NCBI GenBank assembly: GCA_963643175.1
Contig: CAVIJF010000033.1
Location: forward strand, 1-16,692
Direction: 5' to 3'
DNA: 16,692 nt
DNA from: CAMEON01 sp963643175
GTDB lineage: Bacteria > Bacillota > Clostridia > Oscillospirales > CAG-272
This document shows, in pieces, positions 7,768-15,513 of the stretch. A model generated the notes under the pieces. It did no database searches, had not been told where the DNA came from, and saw only the letters and a program-made list of their open reading frames with translations. The position numbers and the translations under genes were made by a program. Within the stretch, counting starts at the first letter, position 1. The number at the start of each line of letters is the position of its first letter.

Positions 7768-7843
7768 CAGACAGTTTATGCGAGGTCGGGGCAAGCCGGA
7801 GATGGCAGGGCACGGGTACCCCCCGGCGCCTCTTGCTCTCCCG

Positions 7844-8692
7844 TTATGCCTCGGTTTCGCGGAGAAACTCGTCCAGCACCCACTGCTGAATGGTGTGGAG
7901 CTTTTCGGCGTCGCCGCCGCCGACGGGATGCCCGTCAATCTCCACACAGCGCAAGCCGAACGCACTGGAGGAGGAAATGATGACTTCCCGCGCCTGCATC
8001 ATGTCGGTCAGTGTGAAGGGCGTTTCGGATACTTCCACGCCAAGGGCGCGGCAGGCACGCAGCAGATGCGCACGCGCAATGCCGGGCAGAATCAGCTCGT
8101 CCGTGGGGGCGGTCTGGAATACGCCGTCCCGGTTGATGATGTGCACGTTGGCGTGCGCACACTCGGTTACGCGGTCGGGCTTGCGGTACAGAATCGTCTC
8201 GTACACGCCCGCCCGCTTTGCCATCTGTGAGTACATGACGGCGGGAATCAGATTCAGCGTCTTGATGTTGTTGTGGAAGAAGCGGGTGTCCTCAGCGGTG
8301 ATGGCGCGCACCTCGTGGAAAACATCCTTGACCGTCTGCGGACGCAGCATGATCCAGATATTCGCCTGCATATCCTCCGGATAAACGTGGTCGCGGGGCT
8401 GCGTGCCGCGCGTTGCCTGCAGGTAGACGAACTGCTCGCCGCTGTCCACTCGCCGCACCATATCCTGAATGATGCTGCGCAGCTCCTGCTTTTCATGCGG
8501 GATACGGATGTCCAGCATGGCGGCGCTCCGGTAGAACCGGTCGATATGCTCGTCCAGCGCAAACGGAATATGGTTGCGCGTATAAGTCACGTCGTACACG
8601 CCGTCCCCGAAGAAGTGTACGCGGTCATTGAAGGGGACTGTCATGTCCTCCACCGCGCCGAATCTGCCATTGTAGTACCCGAGATCTTTCAT
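7844..8692 (-). CDS. dat: D-alanine (D-amino acid) aminotransferase
   Basis: This 282-residue class IV PLP enzyme converts D-alanine plus 2-oxoglutarate into pyruvate plus D-glutamate. It can supply D-glutamate for peptidoglycan or recycle D-amino acids in the cytoplasm. The length and motifs follow Bacillus D-amino acid aminotransferase: FGDGVYDV (28-35), TRGTQPRDH (94-102) with the Arg and His that bind the substrate carboxylate, the PLP lysine K144 in NNIKTLNL, and the cofactor-contacting E177 in TECAHANV. The TRGTxPRxH motif favours D-amino acid over branched-chain aminotransferase. The late SSSSAFGLRCVEIDG segment departs from the usual STTSEI form, so substrate range may differ. The ATG at 8692 is preceded by GGGGGAGGAG. 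The gene stands alone, with its own promoter and a repeat-derived terminator. Confidence 0.92.
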   Translation of the reverse strand: MKDLGYYNGRFGAVEDMTVPFNDRVHFFGDGVYDVTYTRNHIPFALDEHIDRFYRSAAMLDIRIPHEKQELRSIIQDMVRRVDSGEQFVYLQATRGTQPRDHVYPEDMQANIWIMLRPQTVKDVFHEVRAITAEDTRFFHNNIKTLNLIPAVMYSQMAKRAGVYETILYRKPDRVTECAHANVHIINRDGVFQTAPTDELILPGIARAHLLRACRALGVEVSETPFTLTDMMQAREVIISSSSAFGLRCVEIDGHPVGGGDAEKLHTIQQWVLDEFLRETEA

Positions 8693-9105
8693 TATATCTG
8701 CTCCTCCCCCGTCGCCGACGGTACCTGTTTCACGACATTATACGCCGCCGCCGGCAGAAAGTCAAGGCTTTTTGCAGATTTTCCCGGATGTTTTCGGGGA
8801 AATGGAAAAGTTTTGCGAACACTTGCCCCGGCGGCATATCCTTGCCCCGCCCGGGGGGAGAACCATCTCAGACGCCGCCGTTGCGTAGCGCGTCGCATAG
8901 CGACGGATGGTTCCATCTCCCCCGGTTCCCCCACTCTCCTTGGCTGCCCCGTCCCCGGTAGGCAGCAGAAACCTTTCAGCAGGACAAAGGGGCACCATCC
9001 CGGTGTTCCGGGAAGGTGCCGCAAGCCGAAGGTTCGACCAGCAAACCTCCCGGCGCAGACACAGGGGTGCCGGCGGCAAAGCCCCCACAAAATAAAAAAT
9101 AATCC
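8693..9105. other. Divergent intergenic region rich in hairpins (includes degraded repeat copy D)
   Basis: There is no gene here. Besides the two outward promoters, the region holds an inverted repeat GAACCATC/GATGGTTC (8860-8867 and 8906-8913), extended by GGGGAG/CTCCCC and enclosing the small hairpin GTCGC-ATA-GCGAC (8892-8904). A second strong hairpin at 8991-9020 has arms GGCACC/GGTGCC and CCCGG/CCGGG. At about 9054-9096, CAGGGGTGCCGGCGGC then AAAGCCCCC is a decayed forward copy of the repeat's hairpin 1, with pairing largely lost. Confidence 0.65.
8737..8765 (-). promoter_or_regulatory. Sigma-A promoter of the dat gene
   Basis: On the minus strand, TTGACT (8765-8760) and a perfect TATAAT (8742-8737) are separated by 17 bases. 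They lie 44 bases before the ATG of the aminotransferase. Confidence 0.88.
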
Positions 9106-9134
9106 TTGCATTTTTCCCACAGATGTGCTATAAT
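9106..9134 (+). promoter_or_regulatory. Sigma-A promoter of the lipoprotein gene (extended -10)
   Basis: TTGCAT (9106-9111), a 17-base spacer and a perfect TATAAT (9129-9134), with TGC immediately before it as an extended -10. It gives a leader of roughly 90 bases before the ATG at 9230. Confidence 0.88.
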
Positions 9135-9229
9135 AAGACCGATTTCGGATCCGGAACCACCTGGAACCGGAGCGCACAGAAATGCGTATAGAACGCAAAG
9201 AAAAGAACACAGAGAAAGGATTCCCACTT

Positions 9230-10345
9230 ATGAAAAAGCATACCCTGACGCGTCTGCTCTCGCTGGCGCTGGCAGCCCTGATGCTGCTTGGACTGTCGCT
9301 GTCCGTGCTGACAGGCTGTAAATCCGACGAGAAGCAGAGCGAAACCGTAACCGAGACAGAGACAGAAACCGAAACCGAGGTGCCTCTCGACAAGGCAGAG
9401 CCGGTGGACGCACTGTCTCGCGTCGTGAATCAGATGAGCAGCAACGTGCAAAGCGCCGCAAAGAGCGTCGCAGAGGACGCCGCCGTGGGTCACTTTACGT
9501 TTGCATCCAAGACCAACCTGAAGGTGGAGGCGCAGGTCGTCCTGACTACCAAGATGACCCTGCTGGGCACCACCGAAACCACCGAAACCACCATGACCGC
9601 CGCCGTGACAGTCGCGGAGAACGGCGTGTCCGTTCAGGTGACGGTACCGCAGCTGGCAGACATCAGCGTGGTCTGCGTGGACGGGAATGTGTACATGTCT
9701 ACCACTTTGCTGGGCAGTGAGCAGACCGTCCGGTATACGCTGGACAGCAAGATGCAGAGCGAGTTGGCAGACCTGCTGAACGGCAAGCTCACCGACAGCG
9801 ACGCGCAGACCGCAGCCGCGCTGGACAGCATCCGTTCCTCGCTGGAGAACACCGGCGTGGCGGATATTTTCCAGTCCGTCACCACTAAGCCGGACGGAGA
9901 AAAGCTGACCATTTCCTGCAACGGGCTGAAGACCGGATTTATCGATACGCTGACGAAGGCGATGGAAAAGGCAATGCAGCTTGTCAAGGACAAGACCGCA
10001 GCCGATACCTCCGACCCGGATTCCGATTTTGCCTCCTCGGATGATTCCGGCATTCTGGACAGCCTGGTGGAGATGTTCCGCTCGGTCAAGCCGGACGATT
10101 TCTCGCTGGACGTTGACGTCAACATGGACGGGCAGGTGCTGGCGGTCCGCGCCAAGGCGACGGTTCTGCAGAGCGAGACGGAGGAATACGGCACGATGGA
10201 AAGCGAGAATGCGATTGCCGTGTCCGTCACCGTGACGCGCGGTGGACAGACCGTGGAGAAGCCCGCGAACGCTGACAGCTACGAGCTTGACACGCTGCCT
10301 TTCGGCGAGGAGGACACCGCCGAAGCCGGCGGACAGCTGGACTGA
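9230..10345 (+). CDS. Lipoprotein of unknown function
   Basis: This 371-residue protein has a lipoprotein signal peptide (hydrophobic 9-26, lipobox LTGC, lipidated Cys30), so it should be anchored on the outer face of the membrane. An acidic spacer of alternating Thr-Glu (TVTETETETETE, 39-50) follows. The rest alternates short strands with helices: strands at 98-170 (VVLTTKMTLLG, MTAAVTVAENGVSVQVTV, GNVYMSTTLLG), helices at 172-207 and 236-255, and strands at 290-336. That pattern is loosely like LppX/LolA-type lipid-binding half-barrels, but I see no decisive motif. It stands alone between its own promoter and a repeat-derived terminator. ATG 9230 was chosen because AGAAAGGA lies nine bases upstream; an earlier in-frame ATG at 9182 lacks a signal-peptide context. 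Confidence 0.85.
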   Translation: MKKHTLTRLLSLALAALMLLGLSLSVLTGCKSDEKQSETVTETETETETEVPLDKAEPVDALSRVVNQMSSNVQSAAKSVAEDAAVGHFTFASKTNLKVEAQVVLTTKMTLLGTTETTETTMTAAVTVAENGVSVQVTVPQLADISVVCVDGNVYMSTTLLGSEQTVRYTLDSKMQSELADLLNGKLTDSDAQTAAALDSIRSSLENTGVADIFQSVTTKPDGEKLTISCNGLKTGFIDTLTKAMEKAMQLVKDKTAADTSDPDSDFASSDDSGILDSLVEMFRSVKPDDFSLDVDVNMDGQVLAVRAKATVLQSETEEYGTMESENAIAVSVTVTRGGQTVEKPANADSYELDTLPFGEEDTAEAGGQLD

Positions 10346-10526
10346 GCGGGAGACCGTAGCCCGGCGGGGATATTTTGACCCGGCATCCGGCGCACGGCGG
10401 CTCGTCCTGCCGTTCCGGTGCCGGGAGGGTACCTGTCCCTGTTCCGCCGGTGCCGGAAGGGGGCTTGTCCCCAGCGTCGCTGGTTTATCCCGGCTTTTGG
10501 TCAAATCGTCTGCCCCATCCCCCCGC

Positions 10527-10559
10527 CCCCCTTCCCCGCTGGGGAAGGGGGAGCTTTTT
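10527..10559 (+). terminator. Repeat-derived terminator after the lipoprotein gene
   Basis: An 11-bp stem with loop GCT (10527-10551) is followed three bases later by TTTTT, then GTTATCTTTTG. It is the most T-rich tail among the repeat copies. Confidence 0.7.
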
Positions 10560-10814
10560 GTTATCTTTTGCAAGGGGCTTCGCCCCTTGCATCCCTGCGT
10601 CCGAACCCGCGCGGCATCGGTGTCCCGGGCGGCTTGCGGTACCCCCATACTCACGCCGGGAGGAGCACGGCGCACCGAAAGGTTTCTGGCGCCGACGGGG
10701 TGCCTGTCCCCGGCGTTGACGGCTTTAGCCTGCGCCGGGGTCAAACGTCTTCCGGAGCCGCAAACCGTCCGGTTTGCCGTGTCGCCCCCTGTGCAGCCCC
10801 CGGCAAACTCAACT

Positions 10815-10845
10815 AAAAAACGCCCCTTCCCCAACGGGGAAGGGG
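10815..10845 (-). terminator. Repeat-derived terminator after the isomerase-like gene
   Basis: On the minus strand, a 10-bp stem with a 3-base loop (10823-10845) is followed by CG and then TTTTTT (10820-10815). It lies about 180 bases after the gene ending at 11023. Confidence 0.65.
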
Positions 10846-11022
10846 GTCGGGGGTCTATCCTTCCCCTTTGGGGAAGGGGGGCGAAAGATTTATGCGAGGT
10901 CGGAAAAAGCCGGAAACGGCAGGGAACAGGCATCCCGTCGGCGCCGGAAACCGTAAAGGTAGCCGTGGATGCAGGGCACGGGTACCCTTCCGGTACAGCC
11001 ACCGACCGGCACCCTGTGCCGC

Positions 11023-11751
11023 TCAGTCCTGCGCCCGGAGGAAGTCAATGCAGCGTCTGACCTCGCCCAGTCCGGTGGGGACAAGTCCCTCGCTCTCGAC
11101 AACCATGCGCAGACCCATGGTGATAGCCTTCTGGCGGACAGCCAGCACGGGCGCCTCGCCCTCGCCGAGCGCCTTGCCCTGTCCGCCCCGGAGACCGTCC
11201 TTGAGGTGGATGACATGAACCCGCCCTGCCAGTCTGTCCAGCAGAGCCAGCGGGTCTACACCGGCGTTGAATGCCCAGAAGGTGTCGATTTCAAAATCGA
11301 AGGTTCCGCGCTTTTCCAGTTCGGAATGGATGGTGGAACCCCACGGCATAACGACAAACTCATGGCTGTGGTTATGGTAGCCCAGCGAAATGCCGTCCTT
11401 TGCCAGCCGGAGCTGCGCCTTATTCATGACGGCGCAGAAGTCGATAATCTTCTCCAGCGTATCCAGATCGGCGCCGGGGACGATGATATGGCGGTTCCCG
11501 ATAGCCTTATGGTATGCGACGGTAGCCTCAATATTTTCCGGGAGCAGTTCGCCCCAGCCGGTATGGGTGCCGCTGCAGGTAAGTCCGTACTTTTCCTGCC
11601 ATGCGGCGACGGTTTCTGCGGGATGTCCGAAGAAGCCCGCATACTCGACGTAGCGGTAGCCCATTGCGGCGACCTCGCGGAGTGCTCCCTCTAAATCCTT
11701 TTCTGTGGTGTCGCGGACGCTGAACAGCTGAAGACCGTATTCGGTAGACAT
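11023..11751 (-). CDS. Sugar phosphate isomerase/epimerase family protein (TIM barrel)
   Basis: This 242-residue cytoplasmic protein belongs to the xylose-isomerase-like TIM-barrel group that includes IolE, IolI and tagatose 3-epimerases. Visible marks are GLQLFSVRD (6-14) on strand 1, GYRYVEYAGFFG (31-42), SGTHTGW (60-66), YHNHSHEF (125-132), FEIDTFWAF (153-161), HVIHLKDG (179-186) and VVESEG (217-222). The Glu/Asp/His/Glu set at E154 or D156, H182 and E219 is the likely divalent-metal site. The family isomerises, epimerises or dehydrates sugars and inositols; the substrate cannot be read from sequence. It is slightly shorter than many relatives. The start follows a near-perfect AAGGAGGA. 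No convincing promoter is seen directly upstream, so co-transcription with the PHP gene across the 244-base spacer is possible. Confidence 0.85.
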   Translation of the reverse strand: MSTEYGLQLFSVRDTTEKDLEGALREVAAMGYRYVEYAGFFGHPAETVAAWQEKYGLTCSGTHTGWGELLPENIEATVAYHKAIGNRHIIVPGADLDTLEKIIDFCAVMNKAQLRLAKDGISLGYHNHSHEFVVMPWGSTIHSELEKRGTFDFEIDTFWAFNAGVDPLALLDRLAGRVHVIHLKDGLRGGQGKALGEGEAPVLAVRQKAITMGLRMVVESEGLVPTGLGEVRRCIDFLRAQD

Positions 11752-11839
11752 GGTGAAATCCTCCTTATGTGGTTTTGGCTTTTTTATTTTGTGAGGGGGG
11801 CGCGGTTGTTTGGGTTGCCTGCCAACCTTGCCTTTAGCT

Positions 11840-12010
11840 TGATTTCTTTCCCCCCATCCCCCCGCCCCCCTTCCCGGCGGGAAGGGGGAGATTCAAAGTT
11901 ATTTTTTGCAAGGGGCTTCGCCCCTTGCAACCCCGCGCCTGCGCCGGGAGCGGCACGGCGTTCCGGGCGGTTTGCGGTGCCGGAGGGGGGCTTGCCCCAA
12001 CGTTTCTCCT
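11840..12010 (-). repeat. Intergenic repeat copy F (two-hairpin unit)
   Basis: Copy F lies between two minus-strand genes. Hairpin 2 is at 11866-11888 (arm CCCCCTTCCC, loop GGC). Hairpin 1 is at 11908-11928, identical to that of copy E1 (arm GCAAGGGGC). The T-run (11902-11907) lies between the hairpins on the plus strand. The unit therefore points against the direction of transcription of both flanking genes, unlike the inverted-pair copies. Confidence 0.75.
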
Positions 12011-12019
12011 GCTCTCCCC

Positions 12020-12775
12020 TCAATCCTCAAAGGGCATTTTAATGCCGAGAGCGGAAAGGCGGGAGCAGAACTCGCGGACGCGGGCGGGGAGGTAGTCCTC
12101 GACGCGGTGCCCGTCAAAGCCGATGCTGACGCGGACGCCGGAGGCACGCACCACAGCCTGCTGTTCGGGGCTGTCAAAGAAGGCAAGCATATAGGGGTGA
12201 ACGCGGTAGTTGTGAATGCTGTCGTAGCTGACATTCATTTCCCAGAAGATGTGACGGTCAGCCATGCGGGTGAGGTAGGCAAGGGGGGACTCGCCGCGCG
12301 AAGCAATGTGCGCGAACAGGTCTGTGTGCGCAACGCCGACCCACGGCGTGCCGCAGCGGGCGGCGTAGGAGAACAGATCGCCGCCGGTGACAGAGGCGGG
12401 ACAGTCCAGATTCTCGATAAGACAGTAGTCAAAGAAGGAAATATCCGCGTTGTCCGGCAGACAGAAGCGGTTGTGATGCTCATCCTGCAGGGTGCAGAGC
12501 TCAATGCCGCGCAGAACACGGATGCGGTCGGCGTACTTCTCCCGGATCAGATTGATGTGGTCAAAGTAGCGCCGCAGCGTGCGCTCGTATGTGTTCCGGA
12601 AATCGGGCGCAGAGGGGTGCTGAAAGACGTCGAAGCGCCCGTATCCGATGCCGTAGTTGTGGTCGGTGATGCCGAACAGGTCAAGCCCGCCCGCAATGGC
12701 GGCTTCCACCACAGCCTCCGGCGCGTCCTTGCCGCAGAAGGAGTAGTAGGTGTGGGAATGCAGATCTTGGTACAT
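12020..12775 (-). CDS. PHP-domain phosphoesterase (histidinol-phosphatase-like)
   Basis: This 251-residue protein has the PHP metal-hydrolase signature in order: H6-x-H8 (DLHSHTYYS), D38-H39 (GITDHNYG), E92 (GIELCT), H150-x-D152 (VAHTD) and D221-x-H223 (GFDGH). These residues would bind a two- or three-metal cluster for phosphomonoester hydrolysis. The closest functional class is HisK-type histidinol phosphatase, but no other histidine-biosynthesis gene lies nearby, so the substrate is open. I chose the start at MYQDLHSH because GGAGG lies about seven bases upstream; a longer reading frame up to 12811 would translate through the terminator hairpin. The gene begins only 16 bases after the T-run of the terminator behind ppdK, leaving no room for its own promoter. 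Confidence 0.87.
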   Translation of the reverse strand: MYQDLHSHTYYSFCGKDAPEAVVEAAIAGGLDLFGITDHNYGIGYGRFDVFQHPSAPDFRNTYERTLRRYFDHINLIREKYADRIRVLRGIELCTLQDEHHNRFCLPDNADISFFDYCLIENLDCPASVTGGDLFSYAARCGTPWVGVAHTDLFAHIASRGESPLAYLTRMADRHIFWEMNVSYDSIHNYRVHPYMLAFFDSPEQQAVVRASGVRVSIGFDGHRVEDYLPARVREFCSRLSALGIKMPFED

Positions 12776-12791
12776 AAAGGGAGCCTCCCTG

Positions 12792-12821
12792 AAAAAAATC
12801 CGGAGCGGCAAGCCGCTCCGG
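12792..12821 (-). terminator. Rho-independent terminator after ppdK
   Basis: On the minus strand, CCGGAGCGG, loop CTTG, CCGCTCCGG is followed by A and seven Ts (12798-12792). This is the best canonical terminator in the window. It lies about 60 bases after the ppdK stop codon and immediately before the PHP ribosome-binding site. Confidence 0.92.
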
Positions 12822-12882
12822 GTGAAATTTGTCTTGCCGCGGCACGTATGAGCGCAGGGGCGCAGACAGGCAGAACAGTGAT

Positions 12883-15513
12883 TTACTGCTTGTCCTTGAT
12901 GGCAGCCTGAGCGGCAGCCAGACGGGCGATCGGCACACGGAACGGCGAGCAGGACACATAGTCCAGACCGATGCGGTGGCAGAACTCGACCGAAGTGGGG
13001 TCGCCGCCGTGCTCGCCGCAGATGCCGACGTGCAGGGACGGACGGGTAGCCTTGCCAAGCTTGACAGCCATTTCCATCAGCTTGCCGACGCCGTTCTGGT
13101 CCAGCTTGGCAAACGGATCGTTCTCGAAGATCTTGGTCTCGTAGTAGGCGTTCAGGAACTTGCCTGCATCGTCACGGGAGAAGCCGAAGGTCATCTGGGT
13201 CAGGTCGTTGGTGCCGAAGCAGAAGAACTCAGCCTCCTTGGCGATCTCGTCTGCCAGCAGAGCGGCACGCGGGATCTCGATCATGGTGCCGACCTCATAC
13301 TTCAGGTCGCAGCCGGCAGCGGCAATCTCGGCATCGGCGGTCTTGACCACAACCTTCTTGACGAACGCCAGCTCCTTGACCTCGCCGACCAGCGGGATCA
13401 TGATTTCCGGCTCGACCTTCCAGTCGGGATGCTTCTTCTGGACGTTGATAGCCGCACGGATGACAGCCTTGGTCTGCATCACGGCGATTTCGGGATAGGT
13501 GACGGTCAGGCGGCAGCCGCGGTGACCCATCATGGGGTTGAACTCGTGCAGACCGGCGATGATGGTCTTAATCTGCTCAACCGTCTTGCCCTGCGAGGCG
13601 GCGAGAATCTCAATGTCAGCCTCCTCGGTGGGAACGAACTCGTGCAGGGGGGGATCCAGGAACCGGATGGTCACAGGCGTGCCCTCCAGAGCCTCGTACA
13701 GAGCCTCGAAGTCGCCCTGCTGATAGGGCAGAATCTTCTCCAGAGCAGCCTCTCTCTGCTCCTTGGTGTCGGAGCAGATCATCTCACGGAAGGCGGCAAT
13801 GCGCTCCGGGTCAAAGAACATATGCTCGGTGCGGCACAGACCGATGCCCTCGGCGCCCAGCTCACGTGCCTTCTTGGCATCGCGGGGCGTATCGGCATTG
13901 GTGCGGACGCTCAGGCGGCGGAACTCGTCAGCCCATGCCATGATGCGACCGAACTCGCCGCTGATGGTGGCATCCACGGTCGGAATAACGCCGTCGTAGA
14001 TGTTACCGGTGGAACCGTCGATGGACAGGTAGTCGCCCTCATGGAAGGTCTTGCCGCCCAGCGTGAACTGCTTGTTCTCCTCGTCCATGGCGATATCGCC
14101 GCAGCCGGAGACGCAGCAGGTGCCCATACCGCGTGCCACAACGGCAGCGTGGGACGTCATACCGCCGCGGACGGTCAGGATACCCTGAGAAGCCTTCATA
14201 CCGGTGATATCCTCGGGAGAAGTCTCCAGACGGACCAGCACGACCTTCTTGCCGGCAGCCTTCCATGCCTCGGCAGCCTCAGCGGAGAACACGATCTGAC
14301 CGCAGGCAGCTCCGGGGGAAGCACCCAGACCGCGTCCGATCGGCGCAGCAGCCTTCAGAGCCTTGGCGTCGAACTGCGGGTGCAGCAGTGTATCCAGGTT
14401 GCGGGGGTCAATCATCAGGACAGCCTCTTCCTTTGTGCGCATACCCTCGTCCACGAGGTCGCATGCAATCTTGAGGGCAGCCTTGGCGGTACGCTTACCG
14501 TTACGGGTCTGCAGCATATACAGCTTGCCGTGCTCGACGGTGAACTCCATATCCTGCATATCGCGGTAGTGGCTCTCCAGAATCTCGCACACGTTCTTGA
14601 ACTGCGCGAACGCCTCGGGGAACAGCTCCGCCATCTTCTCAATCTTAAGAGGCGTGCGGACACCGGCAACGACGTCCTCGCCCTGTGCGTTGGGCAGGAA
14701 CTCACCCATCAGGTGCTTCTCGCCGGTTGCGGGGTCGCGGGTGAAGGCGACACCGGTGCCGCAGTCGTCACCCATGTTACCGAATGCCATCATCTGCACG
14801 TTGACAGCGGTGCCCCAGCTGTACGGAATATCGTTGTCGCGGCGGTAGACATTGGCGCGGGGGTTGTCCCAGGAACGGAAGACCGCCTTGATAGCGCCCA
14901 GCAGCTGCTCCTTGGGATCGTCCGGGAAGTCGGCGCCGATCTTCTCCTTGTACTCGGCCTTGAACTGGTTTGCCAGCGTCTTGAGGTCGTCGGCGGTCAG
15001 CTCGACGTCGAAGTGGACGCCCTTCTCTTCCTTCATCTTGTCGATGAGCTGCTCGAAGTACTTCTTGCCGACCTCCATAACGACGTCGGAATACATCTGG
15101 ATAAACCGACGGTAGCAGTCCCAAGCCCAGCGGGGGTTGCCCGACATGGTAGCGATGGTGTTGACGACAGTCTCATTCAGACCCAGGTTCAGGATGGTAT
15201 CCATCATACCGGGCATGGACGCGCGCGCGCCGGAACGGACCGACACGAGCAGGGGGTTCTTCTCATCGCCGAACTTTTTGCCGGTGATCTCTTCCATCTT
15301 CTCGATGTAGGTCATAATCTCCGCCATGATCTCGTCGTTGATCTGTCTGCCGTCCTCATAGTACTGGGTGCACGCCTCGGTGCTGATGGTGAAGCCCTGG
15401 GGAACGGGAAGACCGATGTTGGTCATCTCGGCGAGGTTTGCGCCCTTGCCGCCCAGCAGCTCGCGCATATTGGCGTTGCCTTCGGTAAAGAGGTAGCAAT
15501 ACTTCTTAGCCAT
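12883..15513 (-). CDS. ppdK: Pyruvate, phosphate dikinase
   Basis: This 876-residue enzyme interconverts ATP + pyruvate + Pi and AMP + PEP + PPi. In anaerobic Firmicutes it often runs in glycolysis as a PPi-linked route to pyruvate. The three regions are intact. The N-terminal ATP-grasp has GGKGANLAEM (21-30) and SVRSGARASMPGMMDT (91-106). The swivelling phospho-histidine domain has GGMTSHAAVVARGMG with H455, the same number as in C. symbiosum PPDK. The C-terminal PEP/pyruvate barrel has RTEHMFF, GHRGCRL, EIMIPLVGE, FGTNDLTQMTFGFSRDD and GICGEHGGDP with the catalytic C832. The length is as expected (about 874). The ATG at 15513 has GGAGGAAA upstream; the reading frame stays open to 15939 but the extension lies in the leader and promoter. 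Antisense reading frames across it are shadows of its codon bias. Confidence 0.98.
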   Translation of the reverse strand: MAKKYCYLFTEGNANMRELLGGKGANLAEMTNIGLPVPQGFTISTEACTQYYEDGRQINDEIMAEIMTYIEKMEEITGKKFGDEKNPLLVSVRSGARASMPGMMDTILNLGLNETVVNTIATMSGNPRWAWDCYRRFIQMYSDVVMEVGKKYFEQLIDKMKEEKGVHFDVELTADDLKTLANQFKAEYKEKIGADFPDDPKEQLLGAIKAVFRSWDNPRANVYRRDNDIPYSWGTAVNVQMMAFGNMGDDCGTGVAFTRDPATGEKHLMGEFLPNAQGEDVVAGVRTPLKIEKMAELFPEAFAQFKNVCEILESHYRDMQDMEFTVEHGKLYMLQTRNGKRTAKAALKIACDLVDEGMRTKEEAVLMIDPRNLDTLLHPQFDAKALKAAAPIGRGLGASPGAACGQIVFSAEAAEAWKAAGKKVVLVRLETSPEDITGMKASQGILTVRGGMTSHAAVVARGMGTCCVSGCGDIAMDEENKQFTLGGKTFHEGDYLSIDGSTGNIYDGVIPTVDATISGEFGRIMAWADEFRRLSVRTNADTPRDAKKARELGAEGIGLCRTEHMFFDPERIAAFREMICSDTKEQREAALEKILPYQQGDFEALYEALEGTPVTIRFLDPPLHEFVPTEEADIEILAASQGKTVEQIKTIIAGLHEFNPMMGHRGCRLTVTYPEIAVMQTKAVIRAAINVQKKHPDWKVEPEIMIPLVGEVKELAFVKKVVVKTADAEIAAAGCDLKYEVGTMIEIPRAALLADEIAKEAEFFCFGTNDLTQMTFGFSRDDAGKFLNAYYETKIFENDPFAKLDQNGVGKLMEMAVKLGKATRPSLHVGICGEHGGDPTSVEFCHRIGLDYVSCSPFRVPIARLAAAQAAIKDKQ

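Larger units (their letters stand above)
7462..7843. repeat. Convergent intergenic region with inverted repeat pair C1/C2
   Basis: No gene is seen between the immunity gene and the convergent aminotransferase gene. The spacer holds two copies of the two-hairpin unit facing each other. C1 (about 7556-7650) is in reverse orientation and C2 (about 7713-7820) is in forward orientation. C1 contains both hairpins: CCCCCTTCCCC arms at 7578-7602, and GCCGGGGGC arms at 7619-7639, identical to copy A. C2 keeps only the right half of hairpin 1 (CAGCCCCCGGC), then hairpin 2 (7740-7767) and the module AAGCCGGAGATGGCAGGGC. No transposase or obvious target-site duplication is seen. Confidence 0.8.
10346..11022. 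repeat. Convergent intergenic region with inverted repeat pair E1/E2
   Basis: This 677-base spacer holds no convincing gene. E1 (about 10503-10610) is a reverse-orientation two-hairpin unit and E2 (about 10794-10960) a forward one, the same head-to-head layout as at 7556-7820. E1 hairpin 1 (10570-10590) has arms GCAAGGGGC/GCCCCTTGC instead of GCCGGGGGC/GCCCCCGGC, so both sides of the stem changed together. E2 contains hairpin 2 (10823-10845) and an additional partial copy of it (10859-10877), then TTTATGCGAGGTCGG as in C2. The piece between E1 and E2 is GC-rich with scattered short inverted repeats. GCAGGGCACGGGTACC near 10971 recurs near 7804. Confidence 0.8.

Noticed and set aside
9030..9042. 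GGTTCGACC, resembling a tRNA T-arm
   Set aside because: No acceptor, D or anticodon arms can be fitted around it. It lies in the hairpin-rich repeat area.
7556..10960. Recurring hairpins considered as CRISPR or insertion sequences
   Set aside because: There is no regular repeat-spacer spacing, no cas genes, no transposase, and no clear terminal inverted repeats or target duplications.
9128..11002. 624-codon minus-strand frame over the lipoprotein gene and repeats
   Set aside because: It is antisense to the lipoprotein and passes through intergenic hairpin repeats. It has no start context and no domain.
10242..11060. 272-codon plus-strand frame downstream of the lipoprotein gene
   Set aside because: It begins inside the lipoprotein gene in another frame and then translates both repeat units. 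Its Pro/Arg-rich product reflects the repeats.
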